Shown here in pieces: positions 31,922-39,985 of a stretch of DNA of 64,000 bases. The first letter of the stretch is position 1; every line of letters begins with the position of its first letter. The position numbers and the translations under genes are program-made. This DNA comes from Aliikangiella sp. G2MR2-5 (GTDB lineage Bacteria > Pseudomonadota > Gammaproteobacteria > Enterobacterales > Kangiellaceae), in assembly GCF_015687155.1 (NCBI RefSeq), contig NZ_JADPQF010000002.1:434001-498000 (forward strand), read 5' to 3'. Below the pieces are notes generated by a model, which saw only the letters and a program-made list of their open reading frames with translations, was not told where the DNA came from and did no database searches.

Positions 31922-33115
31922 ATGAATTTAGCCAGGATACGCCTCAGAAAAAACGAAGACAAACGCATTAAGAGTGGCCACCTTTGGGTTTACTCCAATG
32001 AAATTGATACCAAAGCCACCCCACTCAAACCATTCTCCGCAGGAGAGCAGGTGATTATAGAGGCTGATACAGGGAAAGCTATGGGGGTCGGCTATATCAA
32101 CCCGAACAACCTGCTTTGTGTACGAATTTTAAATCGTGATCACAAGGTGGCCATCGATCGCTCCTTCTTTGTTCACCGCTTTAATATAGCCAAATCTTTG
32201 CGAGAACGCGTTTTTAACAAGCCTTTCTATCGCGCGATTTATGGTGAAAGTGACGGTCTTCCCGGTTTGATCGTTGATCGTTTTGGTGACCACCTGGTAG
32301 TACAGATCACTACAGCAGGAATGGAGCAACAAAAATCAGCGATCATCGATGCCCTGACCAAAGTGTTCAAACCTGAGTCGATCTTGTTAAGAAACGACGC
32401 CAATTCCCGCAAGGCGGAAAACCTGGAAAGCGGGGTCGAGCAAGCATCGGGAACAACTCCGCAAACATTACAAATCGAAGAAAATGATACCCAGTTTTTA
32501 ATCCACCCGCATACGGGTCAAAAGACTGGCTGGTTCTACGACCACAGGGTTAGTCGCAAACAGATAGCCCAATATGTCCAGGGAAAAAGAGTACTGGATG
32601 TGTTTAGTTATATTGGTGCATTTGGTATTCAAATGGCGAACGCTGGCGCGGAAGATGTCTGGTGTATCGATATTTCCGCCAAGGCACTGGACGAGCTGGA
32701 ACAAAATGCAGAACTCAATAAAGTCTCTGATAAAGTCGCCTGTGTTGAAGGCGATGCCTTTAACGCGATGAAAGAACTGAAACAAGCCGGCGAAAAATTC
32801 GACGTGGTAATTGTCGATCCACCAGCTTTTATCAAGAAGAAAAAAGATCACAAGCAAGGACTTAACGCTTATCGCAAAGTTAACGAAGCTGCGATGCGTC
32901 TGCTCAACAAAGACGGCATTCTGCTATCGGCCTCTTGCTCAATGCACTTAAAAGAAACAGAGCTTGAAGATGCGCTCCGCGGCGGCAGCCGTCATCTGGA
33001 CAAGACACTGCAAATTATTGAACAGTGCCATCAGGGACAGGACCACCCAATCCACCCGGCAATTCCGGAAACTCGCTATATTAAAGGCTTTATCAGCCGG
33101 GTTCTATCTGCGTAA
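31922..33115 (+). CDS. rlmI: 23S rRNA m5C1962 methyltransferase
   Basis: 397 aa from the ATG at 31922; the upstream in-frame extension is not family-like. The N-terminal PUA domain starts MNLARIRLRKNEDKRIKSGH. The Rossmann domain has VLDVFSYIGAFGIQMANAG and the catalytic NPPY-like motif VIVDPPAFIKKK, then SCSMHL. Methylates C1962 of 23S rRNA. Family length is 390-400 aa. Confidence 0.93.
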   Translation: MNLARIRLRKNEDKRIKSGHLWVYSNEIDTKATPLKPFSAGEQVIIEADTGKAMGVGYINPNNLLCVRILNRDHKVAIDRSFFVHRFNIAKSLRERVFNKPFYRAIYGESDGLPGLIVDRFGDHLVVQITTAGMEQQKSAIIDALTKVFKPESILLRNDANSRKAENLESGVEQASGTTPQTLQIEENDTQFLIHPHTGQKTGWFYDHRVSRKQIAQYVQGKRVLDVFSYIGAFGIQMANAGAEDVWCIDISAKALDELEQNAELNKVSDKVACVEGDAFNAMKELKQAGEKFDVVIVDPPAFIKKKKDHKQGLNAYRKVNEAAMRLLNKDGILLSASCSMHLKETELEDALRGGSRHLDKTLQIIEQCHQGQDHPIHPAIPETRYIKGFISRVLSA

Positions 33116-33139
33116 AGTTTGATAAAATTGTTGAACCCT

Positions 33140-33835
33140 ATGACACCGGAAGAGCAACGAAGACTTAACTACGTCCAGACGAAAATCTTGTGGGGGCTTG
33201 TCGGCCTGCTGGCCGCCATATTGCTGTTGACCGGTGTCATTATCATCGCGATAGAAGCTCCGCAAACCTATCCGCAGGATCAGCATTTTGTCATTATTCC
33301 TTTGCTGGTTTTCTGGATTTATCTACTGCGCCACTACCCGCGACAACTTTGGCATTTAAAAAATGATTTAAAGAATAAGAATGTTGAGCAAGTCCGCGGG
33401 ATCGGTATACTCCACAATAAACCAGGCTTTCGTATTCTTTTCTCGCCTCCGCAACAAGTCAGTGTCAGTGGAATCACAATGGACCTACAGGGTTTTCCTG
33501 TGGAAAAGCTTTTAATTGGTCAAAGAATAAAGGTCCGCTATTTGCCCCAATCCCTTACCCTTTTGTCAGCCAAAGTAGATGAACTTGCCGTAAGCGACGC
33601 TGATACTCACGACCAATCATCACACTCTCCACCCATGGAGCTGAGCGAACTTGAAGTTTCAATTATTCAACTGATGGCGGAAGGTCTGTCGGACAAGTTG
33701 ATCGCTCGCCAGTTAAACCTTGAACCTGCCACCGTTAGAACCTACAACTCAACAATTTACCGCAAACTCGCGGTAAAGAATCGAAAGCAGGCCAGCGAAA
33801 AAGCTCGGCAATTAGGCCTGGTCGATGTCAATTGA
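33140..33835 (+). CDS. Membrane-anchored LuxR-type regulator
   Basis: 231 aa from the ATG at 33140. Two transmembrane helices near the N-terminus (residues ~15-40 and ~50-65), a middle region of beta character, and a C-terminal LuxR helix-turn-helix (ELEVSIIQLMAEGLSDKLIA, then PATVRTYNSTIYRKL). A membrane-bound LuxR regulator is unusual; release or membrane-proximal DNA binding are both possible. A CPBP intramembrane protease gene follows 81 bp downstream on the same strand. Confidence 0.75.
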   Translation: MTPEEQRRLNYVQTKILWGLVGLLAAILLLTGVIIIAIEAPQTYPQDQHFVIIPLLVFWIYLLRHYPRQLWHLKNDLKNKNVEQVRGIGILHNKPGFRILFSPPQQVSVSGITMDLQGFPVEKLLIGQRIKVRYLPQSLTLLSAKVDELAVSDADTHDQSSHSPPMELSELEVSIIQLMAEGLSDKLIARQLNLEPATVRTYNSTIYRKLAVKNRKQASEKARQLGLVDVN

Positions 33836-33916
33836 CATCAACTAACATATTAGAAACAGTCACTTAGCAAAAACTCGGTTAAGCTCAAGCAATCAAACTA
33901 ATCGAGGAAATCAAAC

Positions 33917-34681
33917 ATGCTAAATCAACGACTGGAAAGCCCCTGGAACTTCTCGCAAGGGCTGCTGGTGTTAGTCACCTTTATCGTTTTGTACATCGCG
34001 TTAACCGCAGCCCACATGCTGTGGGTTAAGTCGACAGTAGGATTTGAAGTCTATTTAAAGTCGGACACCGATTTTTATACCAAGGTGTTAATGTCCGGGC
34101 AAATTTTTAAAGGGCTAGCCATTTTAGCCGCCATCTGGTTTATGGCACTTAAACGACACCGGCTCAACTGGACTTCACTGGGATTTGTTTCTACCACAAA
34201 AAAGTGGCTTGCTATTGCCCTGTTAGTTGCTTGCCTTGGTTTTGTTCTCCGCCTTTTACTAATGAAATGGTTGGCAGTGGAGATTCCCGGCTGGACCAGG
34301 TTTATGCAGCCCCCGCTAAAAGACCTATCCTTAAGTGGCATTACGCTCGCGCTGTTTCTATTACTTACTGTCATACTTACCCCGATAGTGGAAGAAATCT
34401 TTTTCCGCGGATTTTTGTTTCGCTGGATGGCAAATCGTCGCCCGGTTTGGCTAGCTGCAGTAATCAGCTCAGCAATGTTTGGCGCCTCGCATATTGTGCC
34501 ACCGCAAGCAATTTCAGCCGCATTAATGTCCTTCCTGATTATTTATCTTTACGTTAAAAGTGGCTCCATATGGCCCGCCATTTTCTGCCATATTGTCAAT
34601 AATGCCATTTCTTTTTGTGGAAACCTGCTGGCCAGTGCAGATATGCTACCGAGCTTTCTGTCACCTCCGGTAACAATCTAG
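33917..34681 (+). CDS. CPBP-family intramembrane glutamic protease
   Basis: 254 aa with about seven hydrophobic segments. The CPBP/Rce1 motif is present: EEIFFRG in PIVEEIFFRGFLFRW, and the later FGASHI histidine motif. Bacterial members cleave membrane peptides or anti-sigma factors; some act in bacteriocin self-immunity. It sits downstream of a membrane-anchored LuxR protein, which makes that protein a plausible substrate. That link is only inferred. Confidence 0.85.
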   Translation: MLNQRLESPWNFSQGLLVLVTFIVLYIALTAAHMLWVKSTVGFEVYLKSDTDFYTKVLMSGQIFKGLAILAAIWFMALKRHRLNWTSLGFVSTTKKWLAIALLVACLGFVLRLLLMKWLAVEIPGWTRFMQPPLKDLSLSGITLALFLLLTVILTPIVEEIFFRGFLFRWMANRRPVWLAAVISSAMFGASHIVPPQAISAALMSFLIIYLYVKSGSIWPAIFCHIVNNAISFCGNLLASADMLPSFLSPPVTI

Positions 34682-34800
34682 ACCTCGATCTGTTTCTTTG
34701 TTTTGTTAGTATTCCAGTCTGTTTTATTATCTAAAATACTGACAACAAAAATACTGTAAGAAAAATACCAAACAAAGAATTACTAAAGAGAGTAACGCTG

Positions 34801-35331
34801 ATGAAAACGATTGCTGCTATTTTGCTCATGTTGTTTGCCCAGTCGCTGTGGGCTAAAGAAGAAGTAAGTACGTTCCATCGTATTCTGGTTTTTAACGAAA
34901 AGAATGAGTTGATGCTGGTAAAAATAAAGGATAAGGATTTCTGGGTCACTCCAGGCTGGTATCAAAATAGTACGCAGAGTATTGCGCAAGGTTTTGGACT
35001 GTTCGAAGAGGAATATAGCCTGGAGATTACCGAACCCAGACTAGCCGGAATTTTTATGCTTAAAAATGAAAAGGATGCTATTTTTTCTATCCGCAATTTT
35101 TATATTGCCCACGCGACTCCGCAAAGACTTTCTCTACCTGAAATGATTGAACAGGTAGAGTGGTTGCCGATAGAAAAAGCCCTCGAAAAAATCACCTTCC
35201 CACATATCAAACTGTTAGTAGAGCAAGTTCACTTAAAACCGGAACAACTGTTAAGTGGCACCGTAAAGCGATTTAAAGAAGGAGATATCTATCGCGCAGT
35301 TGTAACCGAAGATTTTTTCCAGTTACGTTAA
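34801..35331 (+). CDS. Exported protein with degenerate Nudix fold
   Basis: 176 aa with a clear signal peptide (MKTIAAILLMLFAQSLWAKE). The rest resembles a Nudix domain (HRILVFNEKNELMLVK...FWVTPGW), but the Nudix box GX5EX7REUXEEXGU is not intact: around residues 60-82 it reads WYQNSTQSIAQGFGLFEEEY, lacking the Gly, first Glu and Arg. It is therefore probably not a pyrophosphatase. A periplasmic Nudix-like protein is odd; binding or structural roles are possible. Confidence 0.65.
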   Translation: MKTIAAILLMLFAQSLWAKEEVSTFHRILVFNEKNELMLVKIKDKDFWVTPGWYQNSTQSIAQGFGLFEEEYSLEITEPRLAGIFMLKNEKDAIFSIRNFYIAHATPQRLSLPEMIEQVEWLPIEKALEKITFPHIKLLVEQVHLKPEQLLSGTVKRFKEGDIYRAVVTEDFFQLR

Positions 35332-35366
35332 TCCAACAACTCAATTCAGGAGGAAGACTCTGCACC

Positions 35367-36377
35367 ATGACTCACCTGCTCCCTGCATCACCGGAATATA
35401 AGGAGATTTGTCTTCTGCTGGATAGCGCAGATGACTCATACTGGCGCCCGGCGGTTGAATATATTTGTCGCAAGTATGATTTAAGCGATAGCAATGCAAG
35501 TCGTATTCATGAAGGGGGAAATCTGCTATACCAAATTGATGACAACCTCATCCTTAAAATAGTACCTCCCAACTGGCGCTATCAAGGCGAATCAGAGATT
35601 GTTGCCAATGACTTACTGAAGGGTAAGTTGTCGGTAACAATTCCCGAACTAATTCATTATGGTGAGCTTGATAACTGGCTATATCTGATCATGCGGCGGC
35701 TCGACGGCATTTCTCTTGCGCAGGTGTGGGCTAAGCTGGGGATTGCCAACAAGCGTTCCATAATTGAACACCTGGGCCAGTTAATGAAAGAGATCCACCA
35801 GCTTGCTGTCGACAAGAATGGTATGCACGGCAACGCCAAACAAATAGCACCAAACTGGAAAGATTATTATCAGCAACTAAAAAATGACTGTGTCCCTCGC
35901 CATCAGAGAAAAAATGTCGCACCGGATCTGGTGGAGCAAATTGACTCTTACTTCAAGGCAAGTAAAACTGACGATGACTCAATATTGGATGATTTGGCAG
36001 AGGAAGCTCCTCCTATCTTTATTCATATGGATTTACATCCATGGAACCTGATGGTGAAAGAGATAGATGGTGAATACAAAGTCACCGGCATACTCGACTT
36101 TGGTGATGCTGTAATTGGAAAAAGTCGGCTACTGGAGCTAGCGACACCGCTGTTGTTTATGTGCCAGGGAAATGCTGAGCTATGTAGGCTTCTGATTGAA
36201 TCCTACGGGTTACTCGAACAATGTCCAGCCGAAGAGTTACAAGGCCGTCTTATGGCCGTATCTTTGCTTCGTCCGGCCTGTGATTTTAATTTTGTGCTCG
36301 CTCAGGTTCCAGAGACAGCTCCGCGAACTAGCTGGCAAGCAATAGCCAGACAACTTTTTCCTTTTTCCGATTCTTGA
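35367..36377 (+). CDS. Aminoglycoside phosphotransferase (APH)-family kinase
   Basis: 336 aa. Brenner motif HMDLHPWNLMV and metal-binding ILDFGDA identify the APH/choline kinase fold. The natural substrate is unknown; there is no specific reason to call it a resistance enzyme. An AGGAGG lies 14 nt before the ATG. Its TGA stop falls in the first, imperfect unit of a 7-bp tandem repeat, so one base change (TGA to TGG) or slippage would extend the protein. Confidence 0.8.
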   Translation: MTHLLPASPEYKEICLLLDSADDSYWRPAVEYICRKYDLSDSNASRIHEGGNLLYQIDDNLILKIVPPNWRYQGESEIVANDLLKGKLSVTIPELIHYGELDNWLYLIMRRLDGISLAQVWAKLGIANKRSIIEHLGQLMKEIHQLAVDKNGMHGNAKQIAPNWKDYYQQLKNDCVPRHQRKNVAPDLVEQIDSYFKASKTDDDSILDDLAEEAPPIFIHMDLHPWNLMVKEIDGEYKVTGILDFGDAVIGKSRLLELATPLLFMCQGNAELCRLLIESYGLLEQCPAEELQGRLMAVSLLRPACDFNFVLAQVPETAPRTSWQAIARQLFPFSDS

Positions 36378-36440
36378 TTCTTGGTTCTTGGTTCTTGGTT
36401 CTTGGTTCTTGGTTCTTGGTTCTTGGTTCTTGGTTCTTGG
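36371..36440. repeat. 7-bp tandem repeat (TTCTTGG) across the APH stop codon
   Basis: Ten units of 7 bp: the first is TTCTTGA and the next nine are exactly TTCTTGG. The unit is not a multiple of three, so any change in copy number upstream of a stop would shift frame. The TGA of the first unit is the stop codon of the APH-family gene. Confidence 0.95.
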
Positions 36441-36498
36441 TTCACAACCAATCGCTTTCACAAAGCAAAGACTGCCCCCAGCTTAATGATGAGAATCA

Positions 36499-36516
36499 GG
36501 GCCTAACGGCCCTTTT
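36499..36516 (+). terminator. Intrinsic terminator after the APH-family gene
   Basis: GGGCC-TAAC-GGCCC followed by TTTT on the plus strand. It overlaps the 3' end of the convergent small membrane protein gene. Confidence 0.65.
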
Positions 36517-36691
36517 CCATTTCTTCACTTTCTTTTAATTTAAACCGGTTATACCCCTGATACATCAATACTAAAGCGAATATCCCATAGATTACCGCAG
36601 GATAAATATCGGGTTCACTCCCGCGATGATAGTCAATAAAAAATAGCACCGATGCCAGCATCATCATTGCGCTCATAACCAGCTCTTTCAC
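36503..36691 (-). CDS. Small two-helix membrane protein
   Basis: About 62 aa from a GTG at 36691, chosen because AAAGGAGAT lies 6-8 nt before it; the longer frame from 36718 has no such site. Two hydrophobic helices (MSAMMMLASVLFFID and AVIYGIFALVLMYQGY) and a charged tail ending EEMEKGR. No family recognised. It lies downstream of an XRE/2TM gene on the same strand, with 95 bp between. Confidence 0.5.
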   Translation of the reverse strand: MKELVMSAMMMLASVLFFIDYHRGSEPDIYPAVIYGIFALVLMYQGYNRFKLKESEEMEKGR

Positions 36692-36785
36692 AGCATATCT
36701 CCTTTGAACATTGCTCAATAGTCAAAGAAACGAAGCAAAAGGCGAATTATTCCAGCAAGTAATCAGCCTAAATTGAACGCATAAA

Positions 36786-37319
36786 TTAAAGCTTACGCCC
36801 CAGCCGCTTTTCAACCTGACGTTTTTCCCATTCGGGGCTAAATATTTTCAAAACGGGAAAGGTAAATGCAGCGTGCATTACCAGCCCTACCAGCCAGGAT
36901 CCCAACACATAGAAGAACCATAGCCTATTCGGAGTGACCCAGAGGTTTAGCATAACAAGTCCGGACATAACTACGATAAAGGCAATCAGGTGCATATAGA
37001 ACCCCTTCACGTTTTCAACATATTTAATAGCTTGCTCTTCTTCATAGCTAATCCACTGGCGCTGCCCGGCCACCTGTTGCTGATTATTCTGCGAATTATC
37101 GATACTTGTCTCATTTGAGGATAGATCAGACGTCATTGTTTGCTCCTGTTGTAGTTGAGTAACATCAAGTTCAAACACAGATGCCAAAGCTTTCAGGCTT
37201 TCCATACTGGCCGGCTGTCCTTTCTCCAAACGCTGAATTGTACGTACGCTTAAGCCTGACATTTCAGCCAATTGCTCTTGTGACCAGCACTTTTGAAGTC
37301 GGAATTTTTTCACCCACAT
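36786..37319 (-). CDS. XRE-type HTH protein with two-helix membrane domain
   Basis: 177 aa from the ATG at 37319, which has AAAGGT upstream. N-terminal Cro/C1 helix-turn-helix (WSQEQLAEMSGLSVRTIQRL) and a C-terminal 2TM domain with two hydrophobic helices. Proteins with this combination are membrane-tethered regulators. The small membrane protein gene downstream may be its partner. Confidence 0.8.
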   Translation of the reverse strand: MWVKKFRLQKCWSQEQLAEMSGLSVRTIQRLEKGQPASMESLKALASVFELDVTQLQQEQTMTSDLSSNETSIDNSQNNQQQVAGQRQWISYEEEQAIKYVENVKGFYMHLIAFIVVMSGLVMLNLWVTPNRLWFFYVLGSWLVGLVMHAAFTFPVLKIFSPEWEKRQVEKRLGRKL

Positions 37320-37466
37320 AGAATCTACCTTTAGCAATTTGCAGTTAGTGTTTGTGGAACCAATTGTGATGGTTCAACGGCAGCCAATCCACGACACTAA
37401 CCTGACAATAGCCTGACAAATCTTAAAAATCAAAGAGTTAGTACGCTTTTTTGTTTGCTGGAAGTG

Positions 37467-37508
37467 AAAAAGAGGGACTTATTGTTGACTAGAAATTCCC
37501 CCTCTTTT
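37467..37508 (-). terminator. Possible terminator after the DUF6624 gene
   Basis: On the minus strand AAAGAGGG and CCCTCTTT pair around a 23-nt loop and are followed by TTC. It lies 60-100 bp past the stop. The long loop makes it a weak candidate. Confidence 0.4.
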
Positions 37509-37565
37509 GCTAAAAAACCAAGAAGGGGAGGAACCAAGCAAGCGTGAGTGACTCAAGTATTGAGA

Positions 37566-38168
37566 TTAGTTTAACTCAACATCTGGATGGTCTTTTAAAC
37601 CATAAGCCTCTTCAAGAATTTTCTTGTAAAAAGCCAGCGGCGGCATTCCCATCGCTTTTCGTCTTTTGTCGACATTGGCTTCATCTTCAATCGGAAGAAA
37701 GACCATTTCGCCATTCTCTTCATTCGCCTGAGTCCCGTAGATCTGCTTTTCTCCATGACGAATTCGAACTCTGTCGGTCAGCAGAGCAAAAGCTTCGCCA
37801 TTGATACCTTCATCGTTATTAAACGCTTTTTCAATATGAGGTAGCATTTCCTTTTGAAAGCTCTTGTCGGAAGCATGTTGAACCATGATAAAGGCAGCGT
37901 TAACCCCCTCTGCATCAACCAGTTTGCTTGTTGGCCATCCAAACTCTTTAATAATTTGTTTGATACGAATCAGGTTTTTACTATCGATCTGACTCATTTC
38001 CGTGCCCAGACGTTTTTCATCCTCAGGCGTTTTTGCCTTGATATGCTGGTCTCGAATTTGCTGATCGACCTTAAGCATGGCTAAGAGTTCAGCTTTTAAG
38101 TCTTCGTTTTCAGCGGCCCAGGTGCCGAAACTGAAAAAAATTAAAAATAATCCTGTAATAAATTTCAT
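37566..38168 (-). CDS. Secreted DUF6624-like protein
   Basis: 200 aa. A signal peptide (MKFITGLFLIFFSFGTWAAE) is followed by a helical domain with the segment WPTSKLVDAEGVNAAFIMVQ and the later QIYGTQ motif, which I associate with the DUF6624 family. Function is unknown. It is likely periplasmic. Confidence 0.65.
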   Translation of the reverse strand: MKFITGLFLIFFSFGTWAAENEDLKAELLAMLKVDQQIRDQHIKAKTPEDEKRLGTEMSQIDSKNLIRIKQIIKEFGWPTSKLVDAEGVNAAFIMVQHASDKSFQKEMLPHIEKAFNNDEGINGEAFALLTDRVRIRHGEKQIYGTQANEENGEMVFLPIEDEANVDKRRKAMGMPPLAFYKKILEEAYGLKDHPDVELN

Positions 38169-38198
38169 TTTATTTTCCCTTAGTAAGTTTTACAGATG

Positions 38199-38663
38199 TC
38201 ACGAATTCGTATTCACAGATAACCAAAGAGCTTGCCATCTTTCGACTTTGTCGCGGGCATTTAGTTGCTTTGGAGAAACAGTTTCAGCAGGCTTTAATTT
38301 GGTACGTTCATCGAGTAGCTGTGAGTTTAACGAACCAATAATCATATGGTTTACTTTAAAAGTAGCGGCGATAACATCCTGGCAATTAGGACAGGCTAAA
38401 AAACACGCTTGATTCGAGCCCTGACGCAGCTCTTGCAGCGGATTGCTACTCTTCAAATAAAGCTTACCATCGGGATGCGAAATATATTCAATATGACGGC
38501 TGGTGCAAAAATCACAGTCACAGGCTCTGGGAGAAAAGTTTTCTATCGGTTGAGGAAGAGAGACATTGAGGGTAACTGAATGACAGGCGCAGTGACCTGT
38601 GTACTCATGATTCAATTCACGACTGATACTAGTCTGAGCTGCTTTCTTTCCCGAGTTATTCAA
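38199..38663 (-). CDS. GFA/CENP-V-like zinc-binding protein
   Basis: 154 aa. Cysteine pattern HCACHSV, CDCDFC and CPNC matches the zinc-binding GFA (glutathione-dependent formaldehyde-activating) fold. The start is a TTG with GGAG about 10 nt upstream; no better in-frame ATG exists before the conserved part. The family name is historical and catalysis is doubtful for many members. Confidence 0.7.
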   Translation of the reverse strand: MNNSGKKAAQTSISRELNHEYTGHCACHSVTLNVSLPQPIENFSPRACDCDFCTSRHIEYISHPDGKLYLKSSNPLQELRQGSNQACFLACPNCQDVIAATFKVNHMIIGSLNSQLLDERTKLKPAETVSPKQLNARDKVERWQALWLSVNTNS

Positions 38664-38702
38664 ACTATCGCTCCATGCAAAACCATGGCATCAAGTTTAA
38701 AT

Positions 38703-39029
38703 TTAACAGCGCCACCAGGCAATAATATTCAGTTTCTTTTTAAACCAGTCATCGTGAGCTTGTGGATGTATGCCAAAGTCAGCCGATATCAATAGTTTTC
38801 GCCAGTCGGAATGAGCAAGATCTATCCCTTCTTTTAGCTTGGAAAGGCAGCCATCACTTTGTTTAATAATAGCGAATCGAATTCGATCCAGCTGCTCAGG
38901 ACTGCTGTTACCACAAAAAGGAATGGTTCTTCCGGCATTTTTTTCGATATAGCTTTGCGCATCAAAATAATCTTCCTCTGAGAAACATTTCTCCAGAATG
39001 ATTTTTTGGCGAGTGCTGAGTTCTAGCAT
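38703..39029 (-). CDS. Hypothetical 108-aa protein
   Basis: Not recognised. Mixed helical composition, cysteines at about 15, 39 and 60, and a C-terminal DDWFKKKLNIIAWWRC. ATG start, 40 bp before the TTG of the GFA-like gene on the same strand, so the two are probably co-transcribed. Length and composition look like a real cytoplasmic protein. Confidence 0.55.
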   Translation of the reverse strand: MLELSTRQKIILEKCFSEEDYFDAQSYIEKNAGRTIPFCGNSSPEQLDRIRFAIIKQSDGCLSKLKEGIDLAHSDWRKLLISADFGIHPQAHDDWFKKKLNIIAWWRC

Positions 39030-39199
39030 GCTTTATCGTCTTTTTGGTAGCTTGGTTGGGATGACTGGCCATTCAATGGCTAGGGAGCTTCGGTTAGCAT
39101 CTCATTTAAAATCGGATTTGAGATATGGCAGTCACTAGTTGCAACTAAATTCTAATAGAGGGGAGGTAAGCAGGATATACCTCACAAGTGGTAGGCCCA

Positions 39200-39241
39200 A
39201 CAGGTCGAGGAGATTTTAAGTCTCCGGTTCGTCGACTCCGG
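39200..39241. repeat. tRNA-like or REP-like palindromic structure
   Basis: GGAGA-TTTTAAG-TCTCC (39209-39225) is a perfect 5-bp stem with a 7-nt loop, like an anticodon arm. On the minus strand its loop reads CTTAAAA, which would show a UAA (Leu) anticodon. It is nested in TCGA/TCGA, and CCGGTTCG...GACTCCGG (39224-39241) resembles a T-arm with insertions. No acceptor stem can be built, so it is not a working tRNA. A REP palindrome linked to the adjacent broken RAYT transposase is the other explanation. Confidence 0.4.
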
Positions 39242-39291
39242 TAGATTAAATGCTTGCTAACTGAATCATTAGAAATCAATACCAGTAGAGC

Positions 39292-39387
39292 TTATGGCAT
39301 TTGATTAATTCTCTTTGTTCTATCTTGCAAGTTGACAGTAAAGAAATATGAGTCTCCAGCAACAAAATTTCGTCTATATGCAACCAT
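39292..39387 (-). pseudogene. N-terminal remnant of a REP-associated tyrosine transposase
   Basis: The 31-residue reading starting MVAYRRNFVAGDSYFFTVNL and ending ...DRTKRINQMP matches the N-terminus of IS200-like REP-associated (RAYT/Y1) transposases, which begin with a YRRxFVPGGTYFFTVNL-type segment. The rest of the ~150-220-aa enzyme, including the HUH and Tyr motifs, is missing. It lies between the RNA-repair operon and the palindromic sequence at 39200-39241. Confidence 0.6.
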
Positions 39388-39516
39388 AATTTTTTTAAAT
39401 TTCCGTTTAAACATGTTCCTTGATTCCGCAAGCTGCATCAAGGCTACGTTGCTGCTATTATTTATGACACTAATTATATACAAAAACGTAGCAAAACAAA
39501 TCGCGGTGACAAATTA

Positions 39517-39900
39517 TCAAGTACTTGAATTGACCTCTTTAGCAATGACAAAGCCATAAAAGCCAATTGCTGATGTAATTTCCCAAACTCGTAACCCCAT
39601 AGATTTCAACTCGTCGATATAGCTAGCGATATCTGACTGCCAAAATTTTACTCCATACATGCGGCTCCACTCCGACAGTTCCTTTTCTAAAGAAATGATA
39701 AATCTATTTAAAGAAACCTCCTCGATATCATTGATAATCGCTCCCTGAGTATTAATGAAATGATAGAGTGCCACATCATTAAAAATAATTTGGCTATCGT
39801 CAGTTTCCTCTCCAGGATAATCATAGACCAAATTAAGTTCGATTTTTTCTCCCCTATTTGAGACTTTGTAGCTTTCCATATGATAGTCGTGAAATTTCAT
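39517..39900 (-). CDS. Hypothetical protein at the end of the RNA-repair operon
   Basis: 127 aa from the ATG at 39900, preceded by TAAGGA 6 nt upstream; a longer frame starts inside rtcB. Not recognised. It is rich in charged residues, has no signal or membrane segment, and ends with a hydrophobic stretch ITSAIGFYGFVIAKEV. It begins 86 bp after the rtcB stop on the same strand, so it may be a last gene of the RtcR-controlled transcript or an unrelated immunity-like protein. Confidence 0.55.
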   Translation of the reverse strand: MKFHDYHMESYKVSNRGEKIELNLVYDYPGEETDDSQIIFNDVALYHFINTQGAIINDIEEVSLNRFIISLEKELSEWSRMYGVKFWQSDIASYIDELKSMGLRVWEITSAIGFYGFVIAKEVNSST

Positions 39901-39985
39901 ATTTTCCTTACGGTTTTTATATGCAGTGAATTTCATAAATAACGGTACTATAGTGCCTGTAATATGAGAATGTAAAGGAGCATCC

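Noticed and set aside
35367-36377. Aminoglycoside resistance gene
   Set aside because: The APH fold is shared by many kinases; nothing here indicates aminoglycoside specificity.
36371-36440. CRISPR array
   Set aside because: Units are only 7 bp with no spacers and no cas genes in the window.
36237-36461. Minus-strand frame across the TTCTTGG array
   Set aside because: Its repeated peptide is simply the 7-bp tandem repeat translated; the remainder overlaps the APH-family gene.
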